Of a DNA stretch of 64,000 nucleotides, positions 25,471 through 33,363 are shown one piece after another. The stretch comes from Methanofollis fontis. GTDB lineage: Archaea > Halobacteriota > Methanomicrobia > Methanomicrobiales > Methanofollaceae. Both the position numbers and the translations under genes were made by a program. The notes under the pieces were generated by a model. That model ran no database searches. It worked only from the letters and a program-made list of their open reading frames with translations, and was not told the origin of the DNA. Within the stretch, counting starts at the first letter, position 1. Each line of letters begins with the position of its first letter. The stretch lies in NCBI RefSeq assembly GCF_004297185.1, contig NZ_PGCL01000001.1:186001-250000 (forward strand), read 5' to 3'.

Positions 25471-26295
25471 TCACCGCTTTGCCACAAAGGCGTTCCTGAC
25501 CAGATCGTCGCCAAAGGCGGGAGAAACTGTCCCGTCTTTCGCATACCGGTAGAGGGCGGTGACAAAGATGCCGTGCAGACTCCCGTAGACCACACCGAGG
25601 ACCGCCGTCCCGATGATGGCCAGCACAAACAATCCTGCCGTGAGGACGATATTCCCCAGGACGAGGCTTGCGAAGGCGAGGACAAACAGCAGAATGCCCG
25701 GGAGGACCAGGAGGCCCAGACCGCCGTTTCCTATGACGTTTTCGCCCCACGTTCCCTTGAAGAGACGCCAGGACTCCCCGATGGCGTCGGCGACACCCTT
25801 CTGCTCGAAGACCATCACCGGGATCACGAACAGGGTCGCAAGGCTCCAGACACCGCCGACGATGGCGATGGCAATTTTTCCCAGGAGACCGGAACGTTCT
25901 GCGGCCAGACGGAGCACCAGCCCGACCGTGGCGGCGACCAGGGCCCAGGAGAGGATCCGCCCGATGTTTGCCCATGCAACCGAAAGCCCGTCCCGCACCG
26001 TCGGGTCGCCGCCCCTGAGTCTGATATCGGCGCAGGCGATGATGCCGGTGTTGAAGAAGATGGCGACCGAGAAGGTGATGAAGTAAAAAATGGCCAGGAG
26101 AACGACCTGTAACACCCATGAGGACGCCGCCTGCATCAGCAGACCGGAGACGAAGATCGGCACGATGAACGAGGCGACCAGGATGATCGTGGCGATTGCG
26201 GAGAGGACCGGGAAGAGGAGGAGTTCCCGGTCCTGTTTCAGGACCGAAAGCGAGGTTTTGATGAGCGCAATGCTGCGCCCGAAGGTGCCTGCCAT
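25471..26295 (-). CDS. DUF6159-like integral membrane protein
   Basis: 274 aa with about six hydrophobic segments, running from RSIALIKTSLSVLKQDREL at the N-terminus to a short soluble tail. The pattern (a short amphipathic start, then paired membrane segments, with ESWRLFKGTWG between the middle pairs) matches DUF6159/glycerophosphodiester phosphodiesterase membrane-domain-like proteins found across prokaryotes. The start at 26295 excludes 13 upstream hydrophobic residues. Function is unknown. It stands alone between the aromatic leader and the radical SAM gene. Confidence 0.65.
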   Translation of the reverse strand: MAGTFGRSIALIKTSLSVLKQDRELLLFPVLSAIATIILVASFIVPIFVSGLLMQAASSWVLQVVLLAIFYFITFSVAIFFNTGIIACADIRLRGGDPTVRDGLSVAWANIGRILSWALVAATVGLVLRLAAERSGLLGKIAIAIVGGVWSLATLFVIPVMVFEQKGVADAIGESWRLFKGTWGENVIGNGGLGLLVLPGILLFVLAFASLVLGNIVLTAGLFVLAIIGTAVLGVVYGSLHGIFVTALYRYAKDGTVSPAFGDDLVRNAFVAKR

Positions 26296-26396
26296 ATACA
26301 GGGATGCGGGCGAAACGGATAAAAACGGGATCATTTTGATCGGGAACAGGGTTTTCCAGGCGTCCGGATCACAGGGAGCGGAGAGGTGTGCCCCCC

Positions 26397-28145
26397 TTAC
26401 TTCACGGTCGTGCCCCGGAAGGAACGGTTATGGTTCACCGCCTCCGGATCGACCCCGTAGAAGCGGCGGTAGAACGCCCGCTCCTCCTCATCCAGGTCGA
26501 AGGCGCAGTGATCGGGGTGGAGAGTGGCGGCGAGCGCCATCAGCCCGAGCACCCAGCGTGGACTGCCGAAATCCCATCCCGGCGGCATCGTATACACGGC
26601 ACCGGTGCGGACAGCATCCACGATCAGACCCCCCTCATGGCAGAACCGCAGGTAATCCTCGGCAGGAGCGGAGAGGAATCCGGAGACGATGATCACCTCC
26701 GGGTTCAGGGCGAGGAACTCCTCGGACGAGATGTTCACGCCCGGTTTTCCCTTCCTGGGGATCTGCCGGTTGACCACCGTCGCCCCGGCGGTCCCGGCAA
26801 GACAGACCTCGAACCTCCCGGCGTTCAGGGCGAACAGCGGGGTGCCCATCGAATAATAGAGACGGGGCCGGCGGTCGGATCCGGCCACGGCCACCATCAC
26901 CTGCTCCGTGCGATCAGAAAGCCATGCATGGAGCGCCGCCGCCTCCTCCTGCCTGCCGGCCCTGGCCCCGATATCATCCACAAGTCCCAGATAGCCGTCG
27001 ATCGTCTGGATGCGGTCGTGCATTCCGCCGATAAAATTCTCGTTCACGATCCCCGACCAGAACCCCTGCAGGGCAGCGCCGTCGCCGGCGCCCAGGCAGG
27101 CAAGGATCGCCCGCACCATCTCGAACGCCCGCGTGGTGCGGTAACCACCGAGCAGACCGGGCTCGTCGAAGCACTCCGTCCCGATGGCGCCGCGGACCGG
27201 GAGGCGCTCCCCGCAGGAGCAGACCGGGCTGGAGCGTGCCCACACTGTCCTGGCCCCCATCGGCCCATAAAACTCCCGCCCGATGATCCGCTCGCCGCAG
27301 CGCGGGCAGAGGGTGTCGAGACAGGGCGTCCCGGGCGAGTTGAAGAGATAGACGAACGGCAGGATCTCCCGCGCCCGCCGGCAGAGGTCCTCCGATTCCA
27401 GGACCGTGGGTTCGTCACCGGCGCATGCATCGCCGAAGGGCACAAACCGCATCACCTGCAGGGGGATCTCGGGAGAGATGCCGACAAGCCGACGCGCCGC
27501 ACCGAGCACCTCCTCCTCGCCGCCGCGGAGGTACATGACCGAGGCCTCGACATGCACACCGGCGGCGGCACAGAGCCCGATGTTCCTGAAGACCGGGGCC
27601 GCATGCGCCGCCCCGCAGGCGCGGTAGCGCCCGTCCGAGACCCCCTTCAGCCCCACATTCATATAGTCCAGATGGGGGATGAGGGCGTTGAGCGCCTCCT
27701 CCGTAAAATACCCGTTCGTCGAGCACCCCACCGAGAGTCCGGCCTCCTGCGCCGCACGGGCGAGTCTGAGAAAGGTGGGGAACGAGGCGGCGGGTTCGTT
27801 GAGGCAGAACACGATCCCCGAGCACCCCTCCGCCTCCGCCCGTTCAACCATCCCGGCAGGCGATCGGTGCCTGAGGGCGCCGGCGATTCCGTCCGGGTCC
27901 CCGATCAACACCTCGGAGATGCACCCCGGACAGGAGAAGGTGCAGCCGACCGTGCTCACCTGGAGCACCTTTGCCCGCGGGGAGTAGTGGAGGACCGGCA
28001 CCGTCTCGATCGAGACCGGCATCACGGTGAGATAGGCGTCCGGGTGGCGCTCGACGAACTCGCCACCCCTCACGGTATACATCCGGCAGATGCCGGTGCT
28101 GCCCTCAGGGATGGTGCAGCCCTGCTCGCAGATCCGGCACTTCAT
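26397..28145 (-). CDS. Radical SAM enzyme fused to a periplasmic-binding-protein-like domain
   Basis: 582 aa. Residues 1-20 hold a cysteine knuckle (C3, C6, C10, C20, with IPEGSTGIC) like that of AmmeMemoRadiSam/PflA-type activases. The radical SAM CxxxCxxC is C68-C72-C75. A zinc-ribbon-like pair (CPRCGER, CSCGER) lies near 275-315. From about residue 335 to the end the sequence resembles FepB/BtuF-type substrate-binding proteins: ISSEEFLALNPEVIIVSG, a GAVYTMPPGW strand and the terminal pattern VLGLMALAATLHPDH...FYRRFYG. There is no signal peptide, so the binding domain must act in the cytoplasm. It overlaps the methyltransferase gene by 4 bp (ATGA). Substrate is unknown; a cofactor, tetrapyrrole or metal chelate is a reasonable guess. 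Confidence 0.8.
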   Translation of the reverse strand: MKCRICEQGCTIPEGSTGICRMYTVRGGEFVERHPDAYLTVMPVSIETVPVLHYSPRAKVLQVSTVGCTFSCPGCISEVLIGDPDGIAGALRHRSPAGMVERAEAEGCSGIVFCLNEPAASFPTFLRLARAAQEAGLSVGCSTNGYFTEEALNALIPHLDYMNVGLKGVSDGRYRACGAAHAAPVFRNIGLCAAAGVHVEASVMYLRGGEEEVLGAARRLVGISPEIPLQVMRFVPFGDACAGDEPTVLESEDLCRRAREILPFVYLFNSPGTPCLDTLCPRCGERIIGREFYGPMGARTVWARSSPVCSCGERLPVRGAIGTECFDEPGLLGGYRTTRAFEMVRAILACLGAGDGAALQGFWSGIVNENFIGGMHDRIQTIDGYLGLVDDIGARAGRQEEAAALHAWLSDRTEQVMVAVAGSDRRPRLYYSMGTPLFALNAGRFEVCLAGTAGATVVNRQIPRKGKPGVNISSEEFLALNPEVIIVSGFLSAPAEDYLRFCHEGGLIVDAVRTGAVYTMPPGWDFGSPRWVLGLMALAATLHPDHCAFDLDEEERAFYRRFYGVDPEAVNHNRSFRGTTVK

Positions 28146-28789
28146 GCCGACGCCCCCTTCCTCATCACGATCCAGAGGCCGGATTCGTCCCTGACGACAT
28201 CTCCCTCGACGCCCTCCACCCCGGACAATGCCTCCCTGAAGCGCTCCATCGTCTCAGATGAGATGTTCTTCCGGTTGAACTCCCCCCAGTCGGGGTTGCG
28301 GCGGATCATCTCCGGCACGATCCGTCCGTTCAGTTCGGCATTCCCGAACCCGCCGCCGATGATCGCCATCCCTCCATTCTTCAGCACCCGTGCGGCCTCG
28401 CGGAGGGCGGCAGGAAGGTCCTCCCAGAAGAACACCGAACCGCGGCTGACCACGAGATCGGCGGAGGCATCCGGGAAGGGAAGGGCAGCAACGTTCCCCG
28501 GGACCGTCCGCACGCGTCCCTCCAGGCCCGCTTCCTGGATGTTATTCTCCGCGATCGCCTGTGCCGACGCCGAGATGTCGAGGGACCACACCTCCATCTC
28601 AGATGCCGTTGCGACAGCGATCGCCAGATGACCGGGACCGCTCCCCAGATCAATGCAGACGCCGTCCCGCCGACCGAAATGCTCGAAAAAATATTCCGCG
28701 AGCACCGGATAGATCGGGGCGAAGATCGTCCGCGCAATTCGGTCCATTCCCTCTGCTTTTTCCTGTTCGGAACGTGTATCCTGTTTCAT
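28142..28789 (-). CDS. SAM-dependent class I methyltransferase
   Basis: 215 aa Rossmann-type methyltransferase: motif I CIDLGSGPGHLAIA, acidic end of the second strand in VWSLDIS, and motif IV-like SADLVVSRGSVFFWEDLPAALREAARVLKNGG, as in the UbiE/type 11 family. GGAGGTGA lies six to seven bases before the ATG, one of the strongest Shine-Dalgarnos in the window. It is translationally coupled to the radical SAM-binding-protein fusion downstream, so both probably modify the same small molecule. It is divergent from the Mch-like gene. Confidence 0.85.
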   Translation of the reverse strand: MKQDTRSEQEKAEGMDRIARTIFAPIYPVLAEYFFEHFGRRDGVCIDLGSGPGHLAIAVATASEMEVWSLDISASAQAIAENNIQEAGLEGRVRTVPGNVAALPFPDASADLVVSRGSVFFWEDLPAALREAARVLKNGGMAIIGGGFGNAELNGRIVPEMIRRNPDWGEFNRKNISSETMERFREALSGVEGVEGDVVRDESGLWIVMRKGASA

Positions 28790-28938
28790 AGTGTCACCTC
28801 CGGCATACCGCCGTGGGATGGGCAGGGCCCCCCTCCTTCATCTCTCTCTGGCGGGACGGAGGATGAAGATAGCGATTGACACATCGCCCATGGAAACGAC
28901 ATCCCATTACCTCCGGAGGTCGGTCGTGCGGCCCACAA

Positions 28939-28949
28939 CACTATATATC
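28939..28949 (+). promoter_or_regulatory. TATA box of the Mch-like gene
   Basis: CACTATATATC centred about 25 bp before the ATG at 28969, consistent with leaderless initiation there rather than at the ATG six bases earlier. Confidence 0.5.
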
Positions 28950-28968
28950 TGGAGGGAAAGGGATGCCC

Positions 28969-29913
28969 ATGGCTGGTCTGAACGAGGGGGCCCTCCCGAT
29001 GGTGAAGGAGATGACCGAACGTGCCGCATTGCTCGGCATCAGGGCCGGGAGGATGAAAGGAGGGGCCATGCTCATCGACTGCGGGAGCGGGCGGGAGGTC
29101 ACCGGGAGTTATGAGGCGGGATGCCGGACGGTAGAGGCGGCATGCGGAGGATGCGCCCGGGCATGGACAGGGATCGGCGCCATCGGCCCCTATACTCTGC
29201 CTATCCTTCAGATGAACATCGCATCCCCTGCAGACGCCTGCCTTGGCGCACTGCTCCCCCTCTGGAAGGTGCGGGCTGGAGGAGAGGCGGTGTCGGCATC
29301 AGGGCCAGGACGCGCCCTCGCCCGCCGCCCCCCCCGGATCTATCAGATGATCGAGATGGACGAACAGGCAGACGACGCCGTCGTCTGCCTGGATGCCGGA
29401 TGGTTCCCTGACGACGACGAGGCAGGACGGATTGCTGAGGCATGCGGCGTCGGGGTAGACCGCCTCACCATCATTCTTGCTCCCGCTTCAGGGATCGCCG
29501 GGGCGGTGATGAACGCAGCCCTTGTCGCCGGGACGACCGTGGCCCGGTTGATAAAATACGGCTACGAGTCCGATCGCATTCTCCACGCCTCCCTGCGGGT
29601 GCCGGTTCCCCCCCCCTCTCTGGACGCCGAACGGGTCCGGGACGCTGCATGCCTCGGCGGCACTGTCTCCGGCACCATCCATCTTGTGGTTGCAGGCTAT
29701 GACGATGCTATTGCCGGGTGTGTGAGCGGCAGGTGCTCCTGGACCGCCTCCAGGGACACCCGCCTCACCGCACCGGTGGCCGAACTGACCGTCACCGACA
29801 GCAGAGACGGCAGCGTCCGGCGGTTCGGGGCCTGTGATCCAGGAAAAGCCCTCGAACACTTCGGGATCAGGCGCCGGAGCGTCCGGCCCGACCGGATCAC
29901 CGCCATCCGCTGA
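28969..29913 (+). CDS. Divergent methenyl-tetrahydromethanopterin cyclohydrolase (Mch) homologue
   Basis: 314 aa, the length of Mch. The start MAGLNEGALP aligns with the Mch N-terminus, AMLIDCGS with its IDCG strand, SGPGRALA with the conserved SGPARAL loop, IEMDEQADDAV with the conserved GYEDDAD strand and APASGIAGAV with the APT-S--GS segment. Many normally strict Mch positions are changed, including the region that is usually API-PI. A second, canonical Mch would be expected elsewhere in the genome. The TATA spacing supports the ATG at 28969. GGAGGG also lies before an alternative ATG at 28963. It may act on a modified pterin, or be non-catalytic. Confidence 0.7.
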   Translation: MAGLNEGALPMVKEMTERAALLGIRAGRMKGGAMLIDCGSGREVTGSYEAGCRTVEAACGGCARAWTGIGAIGPYTLPILQMNIASPADACLGALLPLWKVRAGGEAVSASGPGRALARRPPRIYQMIEMDEQADDAVVCLDAGWFPDDDEAGRIAEACGVGVDRLTIILAPASGIAGAVMNAALVAGTTVARLIKYGYESDRILHASLRVPVPPPSLDAERVRDAACLGGTVSGTIHLVVAGYDDAIAGCVSGRCSWTASRDTRLTAPVAELTVTDSRDGSVRRFGACDPGKALEHFGIRRRSVRPDRITAIR

Positions 29914-29995
29914 CCGGCACTACAGACCGACCGAAGAGATTCCAGAATAAAATATGAGGCGAGAAGCGTTCAACGACAGGGGCAGCTGCCGCGGT

Positions 29996-30367
29996 TCACT
30001 CCCCGCTCTTCTCGATCGGGCACTTCGCCACATACTCGAGGTTGAACTTATAGAAATGTGTGTATCCGCAGTTATTGCACCGCGTCGTGAACTGGTTGCA
30101 GCCGATGATCAGGTCGTGCGGACCCTCGACACCACAGTTCTTGCACGCCGCCGTTGCCTCCAGGTTCCAGATGTCGTAGCAGCTGATCGGGGTAAAGGTG
30201 CCCTCGTCTCTGACGTCCTCCAGACGGGGCACGAAGATCCGCGTGGCACCGCAGTTGTCGCACTCCACCTGCGCCTGTGAGGAAACGGCCTTGATCACCT
30301 GGTCGGCCTCCTGGTGACAGTTGTAGCAGACGGTGCGATATTTCGTGAAGATAAAACGCTCACTCAT
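29996..30367 (-). CDS. Conserved protein with four CxxC motifs
   Basis: 123 aa. Four CxxC pairs are spread along the chain (CYNC, CDNC, CKNC, CNNC), enough for two zinc-ribbon folds, with an aromatic C-terminal stretch (YTHFYKFNLEYVAKCP). GAGAGGAG lies ahead of the ATG at 30367. It resembles archaeal double zinc-ribbon proteins of unknown role that may bind nucleic acid or an enzyme partner. No operon partners; the neighbours are the Mch-like gene (convergent) and the chemoreceptor (divergent). Confidence 0.65.
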   Translation of the reverse strand: MSERFIFTKYRTVCYNCHQEADQVIKAVSSQAQVECDNCGATRIFVPRLEDVRDEGTFTPISCYDIWNLEATAACKNCGVEGPHDLIIGCNQFTTRCNNCGYTHFYKFNLEYVAKCPIEKSGE

Positions 30368-30516
30368 GCATTCTCCTCTCAAAGAGGAGAATAAATAATT
30401 ACCTGCTGGCCCTGGCGGGGCAGAAAACCGAATTGCCCGAAATAACAGACATCAAACAAAAATACAGGGCCGATTTAATTTTTGCAGTTGTATTTTTCCA
30501 GAATTGAAATAGATAC

Positions 30517-30527
30517 ACTATATTATC
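30517..30527 (+). promoter_or_regulatory. TATA box of the chemoreceptor-cheW operon
   Basis: ACTATATTATC about 58 bp before the ATG at 30580, preceded by an AT-rich stretch. This predicts a 5' leader of about 30 nt carrying GAGGG. Confidence 0.45.
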
Positions 30528-30579
30528 AGGAAGTCAAAGAGATCACCACGACACCAGCGACACACCAGAGGGTTCAGAA

Positions 30580-32574
30580 ATGACAGCACACCATGAAAAA
30601 ATCGAAACAGTATTCCAGAGAGCACTTGACGGCGATTATTCGGCCCGATGCAGCATCGACCTTCTGGACGAGGATTTCAAGTCCCTCGGCCGGATGGTGA
30701 ACCAGGTCATCGAAGAGATGCAGAGGCGTGAAGAAGAGCAAAAGGAGGCCGAACGCCTGAAAAAAAGGGCTGAAGCATTTGTAAAATTCAACCCCCAGGC
30801 AATCGCCGTGCTCGCTTCGGACAAGCACCGCCTCGACCTCAACAAGGAATACGAGCGTGTCTGGCGCGGAACCTACGACGAACTGATGGCCAAAAAACTC
30901 TACGACTTCAATATCAAGACCTCGGGAGACGACTTCTACGCCTCTTTCGAGACGAAAAAGATGGCAATCTCTGATCTGGAGATCGCATGGGAGGACGGCA
31001 CTACCACCTACCTCCGCCTCTTCCAGGTGCCCATCCTTGATGACGACGGCGAGATCGACGTCAACTACTACATCTACCAGGATCTCACCGAGCAGAAGCA
31101 GGAGCTGAAGGAGATCCAGGCACTGCAGCGCCGTGCAGACGCCTTCCTGAAGTACAACCCACAGGCGATCACGGTGCTCGCAGCGGACAAGCACCGCCTC
31201 GACCTTAACAAGGAGTACGAGCGTGTCTGGCGCGGAACCTACGACGAACTGATGGCCAAAAAACTCTACGACTTCAATATCAAGACCTCGGGAGACGACT
31301 TCTACGCCTCCTTCGAGACAAAGCAGATGGCGATCTCGGATATGGAGGTCGCATGGGAGGATAACACGACCTCCTACCTCCGCCTCTTCCAGGTGCCCAT
31401 CCTCGACGAAGACGGCGAGATCGACGTCAACTACTACATCTACCAGGACAACACCGTCCTGGTTGAGAAGGAGAAGGAGGCACAGGAAAAGGGCGCCCTT
31501 CTCGCCGCCAGCGCCGAAGAGCTGAAGAGGGCGATGGACGAGATGGCAACCGGCGATCTCACCGCCTTCGTGGAGATCAGGGACGACGACCCCATCCGCG
31601 ACCTCAAGCTCAACTACCGCCATTCGCGCGACAGCATCAAGACGGTGCTCAACGAGATCGCAGCGGTCGGCAACAGGGTCCAGGAGAGCACGCAGGACAC
31701 CAGTCGCAGTGCCGCCGACATCTCGCGGGCGATCGAGGAGGTTGCACAGAAGAGCCAGCAGACCGCCGACAACGCCAAACAGCAGCTCGAGAACCTTGAG
31801 GAGGTCGCCCGCGCCATGTCCGACCTCTCGGCATCGATCGAGGAGATCGCCAGCACGGCACAGGGTGTCCTCGACGGTACAGAGGCCGCCGTTCGGATCG
31901 GTGACGAAGCCGAGGTCATCGGCAGGGAGGCCGCCGTCAAGATGCAGCAGGTCGAAACCATTACGAGGGAGGGCGTCGAGGAATTTTCACGGCTGAAAGA
32001 GGAGATGCAGGAGATCTCCAAGATCGTCAAACTCATCAATGACATCTCCAGCCAGACAAACCTGCTGGCGCTGAACGCCGCCATCGAGGCGGCCAGGGCT
32101 GGCGAGCACGGGCGGGGCTTCGCCGTCGTTGCCGGAGAGGTCAGGAATCTGGCCGGCGAGTCGAAGAACGCCACCAACCATATCGGCGACCTGATCGGCA
32201 GCATCCAGGAGAAGAGCGAGAAGACGGCCCGGGATCTCCAGGCGGCATTCAACGAGATCGAGGCCGGCATTCTCTCGGTCAACCGCACCATCGAGGCCCT
32301 GAACCGGATCATCGGCGCCTCCAAGGAGGCGCACGAGAACGTCACCGAGATCGCACGGGCAACCGACGATCAGGCGACCTCCACCAACCGCGTGATGGAG
32401 AGGATGGAGGTGACCACCAGGATGACCAAGGAGACGATGAACCGGATCGAGGACATGGCCGCCCTCGCCGAAGAAGTCTCGGCATCTGCCGAAGAGGTCG
32501 GCAGCGCCTCAGAGGAGGTCGCAGAGATGGCTGGAGAGATGAAGGAGAGCATTGGACGTTTCAGGCTTGAATAA
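30580..32574 (+). CDS. Soluble methyl-accepting chemotaxis protein with duplicated PAS domains
   Basis: 664 aa without membrane segments. Two PAS domains (about residues 60-180 and 182-302) are nearly identical, the product of a 366-bp tandem duplication. A short HAMP-like linker (MATGDLTAFVEI) and a long coiled-coil signalling domain follow, with the canonical hairpin ISSQTNLLALNAAIEAARAGE and glutamate-rich methylation-like helices. It senses a cytoplasmic or freely diffusing signal and controls CheA through CheW, the next gene, whose Shine-Dalgarno overlaps this stop codon. Confidence 0.93.
   Translation: MTAHHEKIETVFQRALDGDYSARCSIDLLDEDFKSLGRMVNQVIEEMQRREEEQKEAERLKKRAEAFVKFNPQAIAVLASDKHRLDLNKEYERVWRGTYDELMAKKLYDFNIKTSGDDFYASFETKKMAISDLEIAWEDGTTTYLRLFQVPILDDDGEIDVNYYIYQDLTEQKQELKEIQALQRRADAFLKYNPQAITVLAADKHRLDLNKEYERVWRGTYDELMAKKLYDFNIKTSGDDFYASFETKQMAISDMEVAWEDNTTSYLRLFQVPILDEDGEIDVNYYIYQDNTVLVEKEKEAQEKGALLAASAEELKRAMDEMATGDLTAFVEIRDDDPIRDLKLNYRHSRDSIKTVLNEIAAVGNRVQESTQDTSRSAADISRAIEEVAQKSQQTADNAKQQLENLEEVARAMSDLSASIEEIASTAQGVLDGTEAAVRIGDEAEVIGREAAVKMQQVETITREGVEEFSRLKEEMQEISKIVKLINDISSQTNLLALNAAIEAARAGEHGRGFAVVAGEVRNLAGESKNATNHIGDLIGSIQEKSEKTARDLQAAFNEIEAGILSVNRTIEALNRIIGASKEAHENVTEIARATDDQATSTNRVMERMEVTTRMTKETMNRIEDMAALAEEVSASAEEVGSASEEVAEMAGEMKESIGRFRLE
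30763..31494 (+). repeat. 366-bp tandem duplication within chemoreceptor (two PAS units)
   Basis: Two adjacent copies with a period of 366 bp (for example GACAAGCACCGCCTCGACCT at 30820 and 31186). The central part, coding DKHRLDLNKEYERVWRGTYD and the following 35 residues, is almost base-identical, whereas the ends have drifted. This indicates a recent duplication or ongoing gene conversion. Confidence 0.9.
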
Positions 32575-32584
32575 GGTGAACAAT

Positions 32585-33070
32585 GTGGAAAATGTAGACG
32601 TAGTGGAATTTGAGGTTGCAGACGAGCACTACGCCCTCGACATATCCCTTGCACGCGAGATTGTGGAGATGGTCCCGATCACCCCGGTGCCCCGGGCACC
32701 CCCCCACATCGCCGGGATCATCAACCTCCGCGGCGAGATCACGACCGTGATGGACCTATCCACCCTCCTCGGGATCGCCCGGGCAGGCGAGGCGGAGCGT
32801 CAGAAGATCATCATCCTGGTCCCGGAGGCGGCAGGGGGCTCCAACGTGGGGATAATCGTGGACGATGTGCTCTCGGTGATGCAGGTCTCAGAGAATGATG
32901 TCGAGCGGATGGACGACTCGATTGCCCGCGATGCGTTTGTGAAGGGCATCATCAAGATCGGCCTCGATAAGAACGGCGATAAGGATAAGGACAAGGGCGA
33001 AGTGAAGAACCTGGTCATCTGGATTGACGTCCAGAAGATCCTCGAGCAGCTGAACGCATACGCGGTCTGA
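32585..33070 (+). CDS. cheW: CheW chemotaxis coupling protein
   Basis: 161 aa. CheW fold with VVEFEVADEHYALDI, the receptor/CheA-contact segment PRAPPHIAGIINLRGEI and VGIIVDDVLSVM. The GTG at 32585 is preferred because AAGGTGA (overlapping the receptor's TAA) lies five bases upstream; TTG/GTG codons further upstream keep the frame open. A lysine/aspartate-rich insertion (GDKDKDKGEVK) near the C-terminus is unusual. CheA is not in this window. Confidence 0.92.
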   Translation: MENVDVVEFEVADEHYALDISLAREIVEMVPITPVPRAPPHIAGIINLRGEITTVMDLSTLLGIARAGEAERQKIIILVPEAAGGSNVGIIVDDVLSVMQVSENDVERMDDSIARDAFVKGIIKIGLDKNGDKDKDKGEVKNLVIWIDVQKILEQLNAYAV

Positions 33071-33087
33071 TCCCCCCTCTTTTTTCA
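33071..33087 (+). terminator. T-rich terminator after cheW
   Basis: CCCCCCTCTTTTTT immediately follows the stop codon; archaeal terminators commonly consist of a T run after the coding region. The 276 bp from here to the thermosome stop contain no supported gene. Confidence 0.4.
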
Positions 33088-33319
33088 GGCAGCACACCAT
33101 GCGGCATTCATGAGCAGATGCCGCCTTCAGAACCGGCGGCGGGCACCGACCCCCACCATCGATGCAGTCGTCCAGGAGGCGGCACGCTCCTGAACAGAGG
33201 ACTATTCCCGCCAGCGATCAGGACGACGATACGGTCCTACCGGATCCGTTCAGCCGCGGCAGAGGCGCACCCGCAGGTTGGTGCGACAGGATATACAGCG
33301 ATACGAGAGAACAACGGCC

Positions 33320-33346
33320 CAAAAAAAGATGCCCCTGGAGGGGGCG
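33320..33346 (-). terminator. Hairpin terminator of the thermosome gene
   Basis: On the coding strand GCCCC-CTCCA-GGGGC is followed by ATCTTTTTTT, starting 18 bases after the stop codon. A classic stem plus T run. Confidence 0.6.
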
Positions 33347-33363
33347 GGATAGTATTTTTGAGA

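Noticed and set aside
33071-33363. Coding frames between cheW and the thermosome
   Set aside because: Two plus-strand frames exist but read as shadow-like basic, low-complexity sequence; the region carries the two terminators and no promoter.
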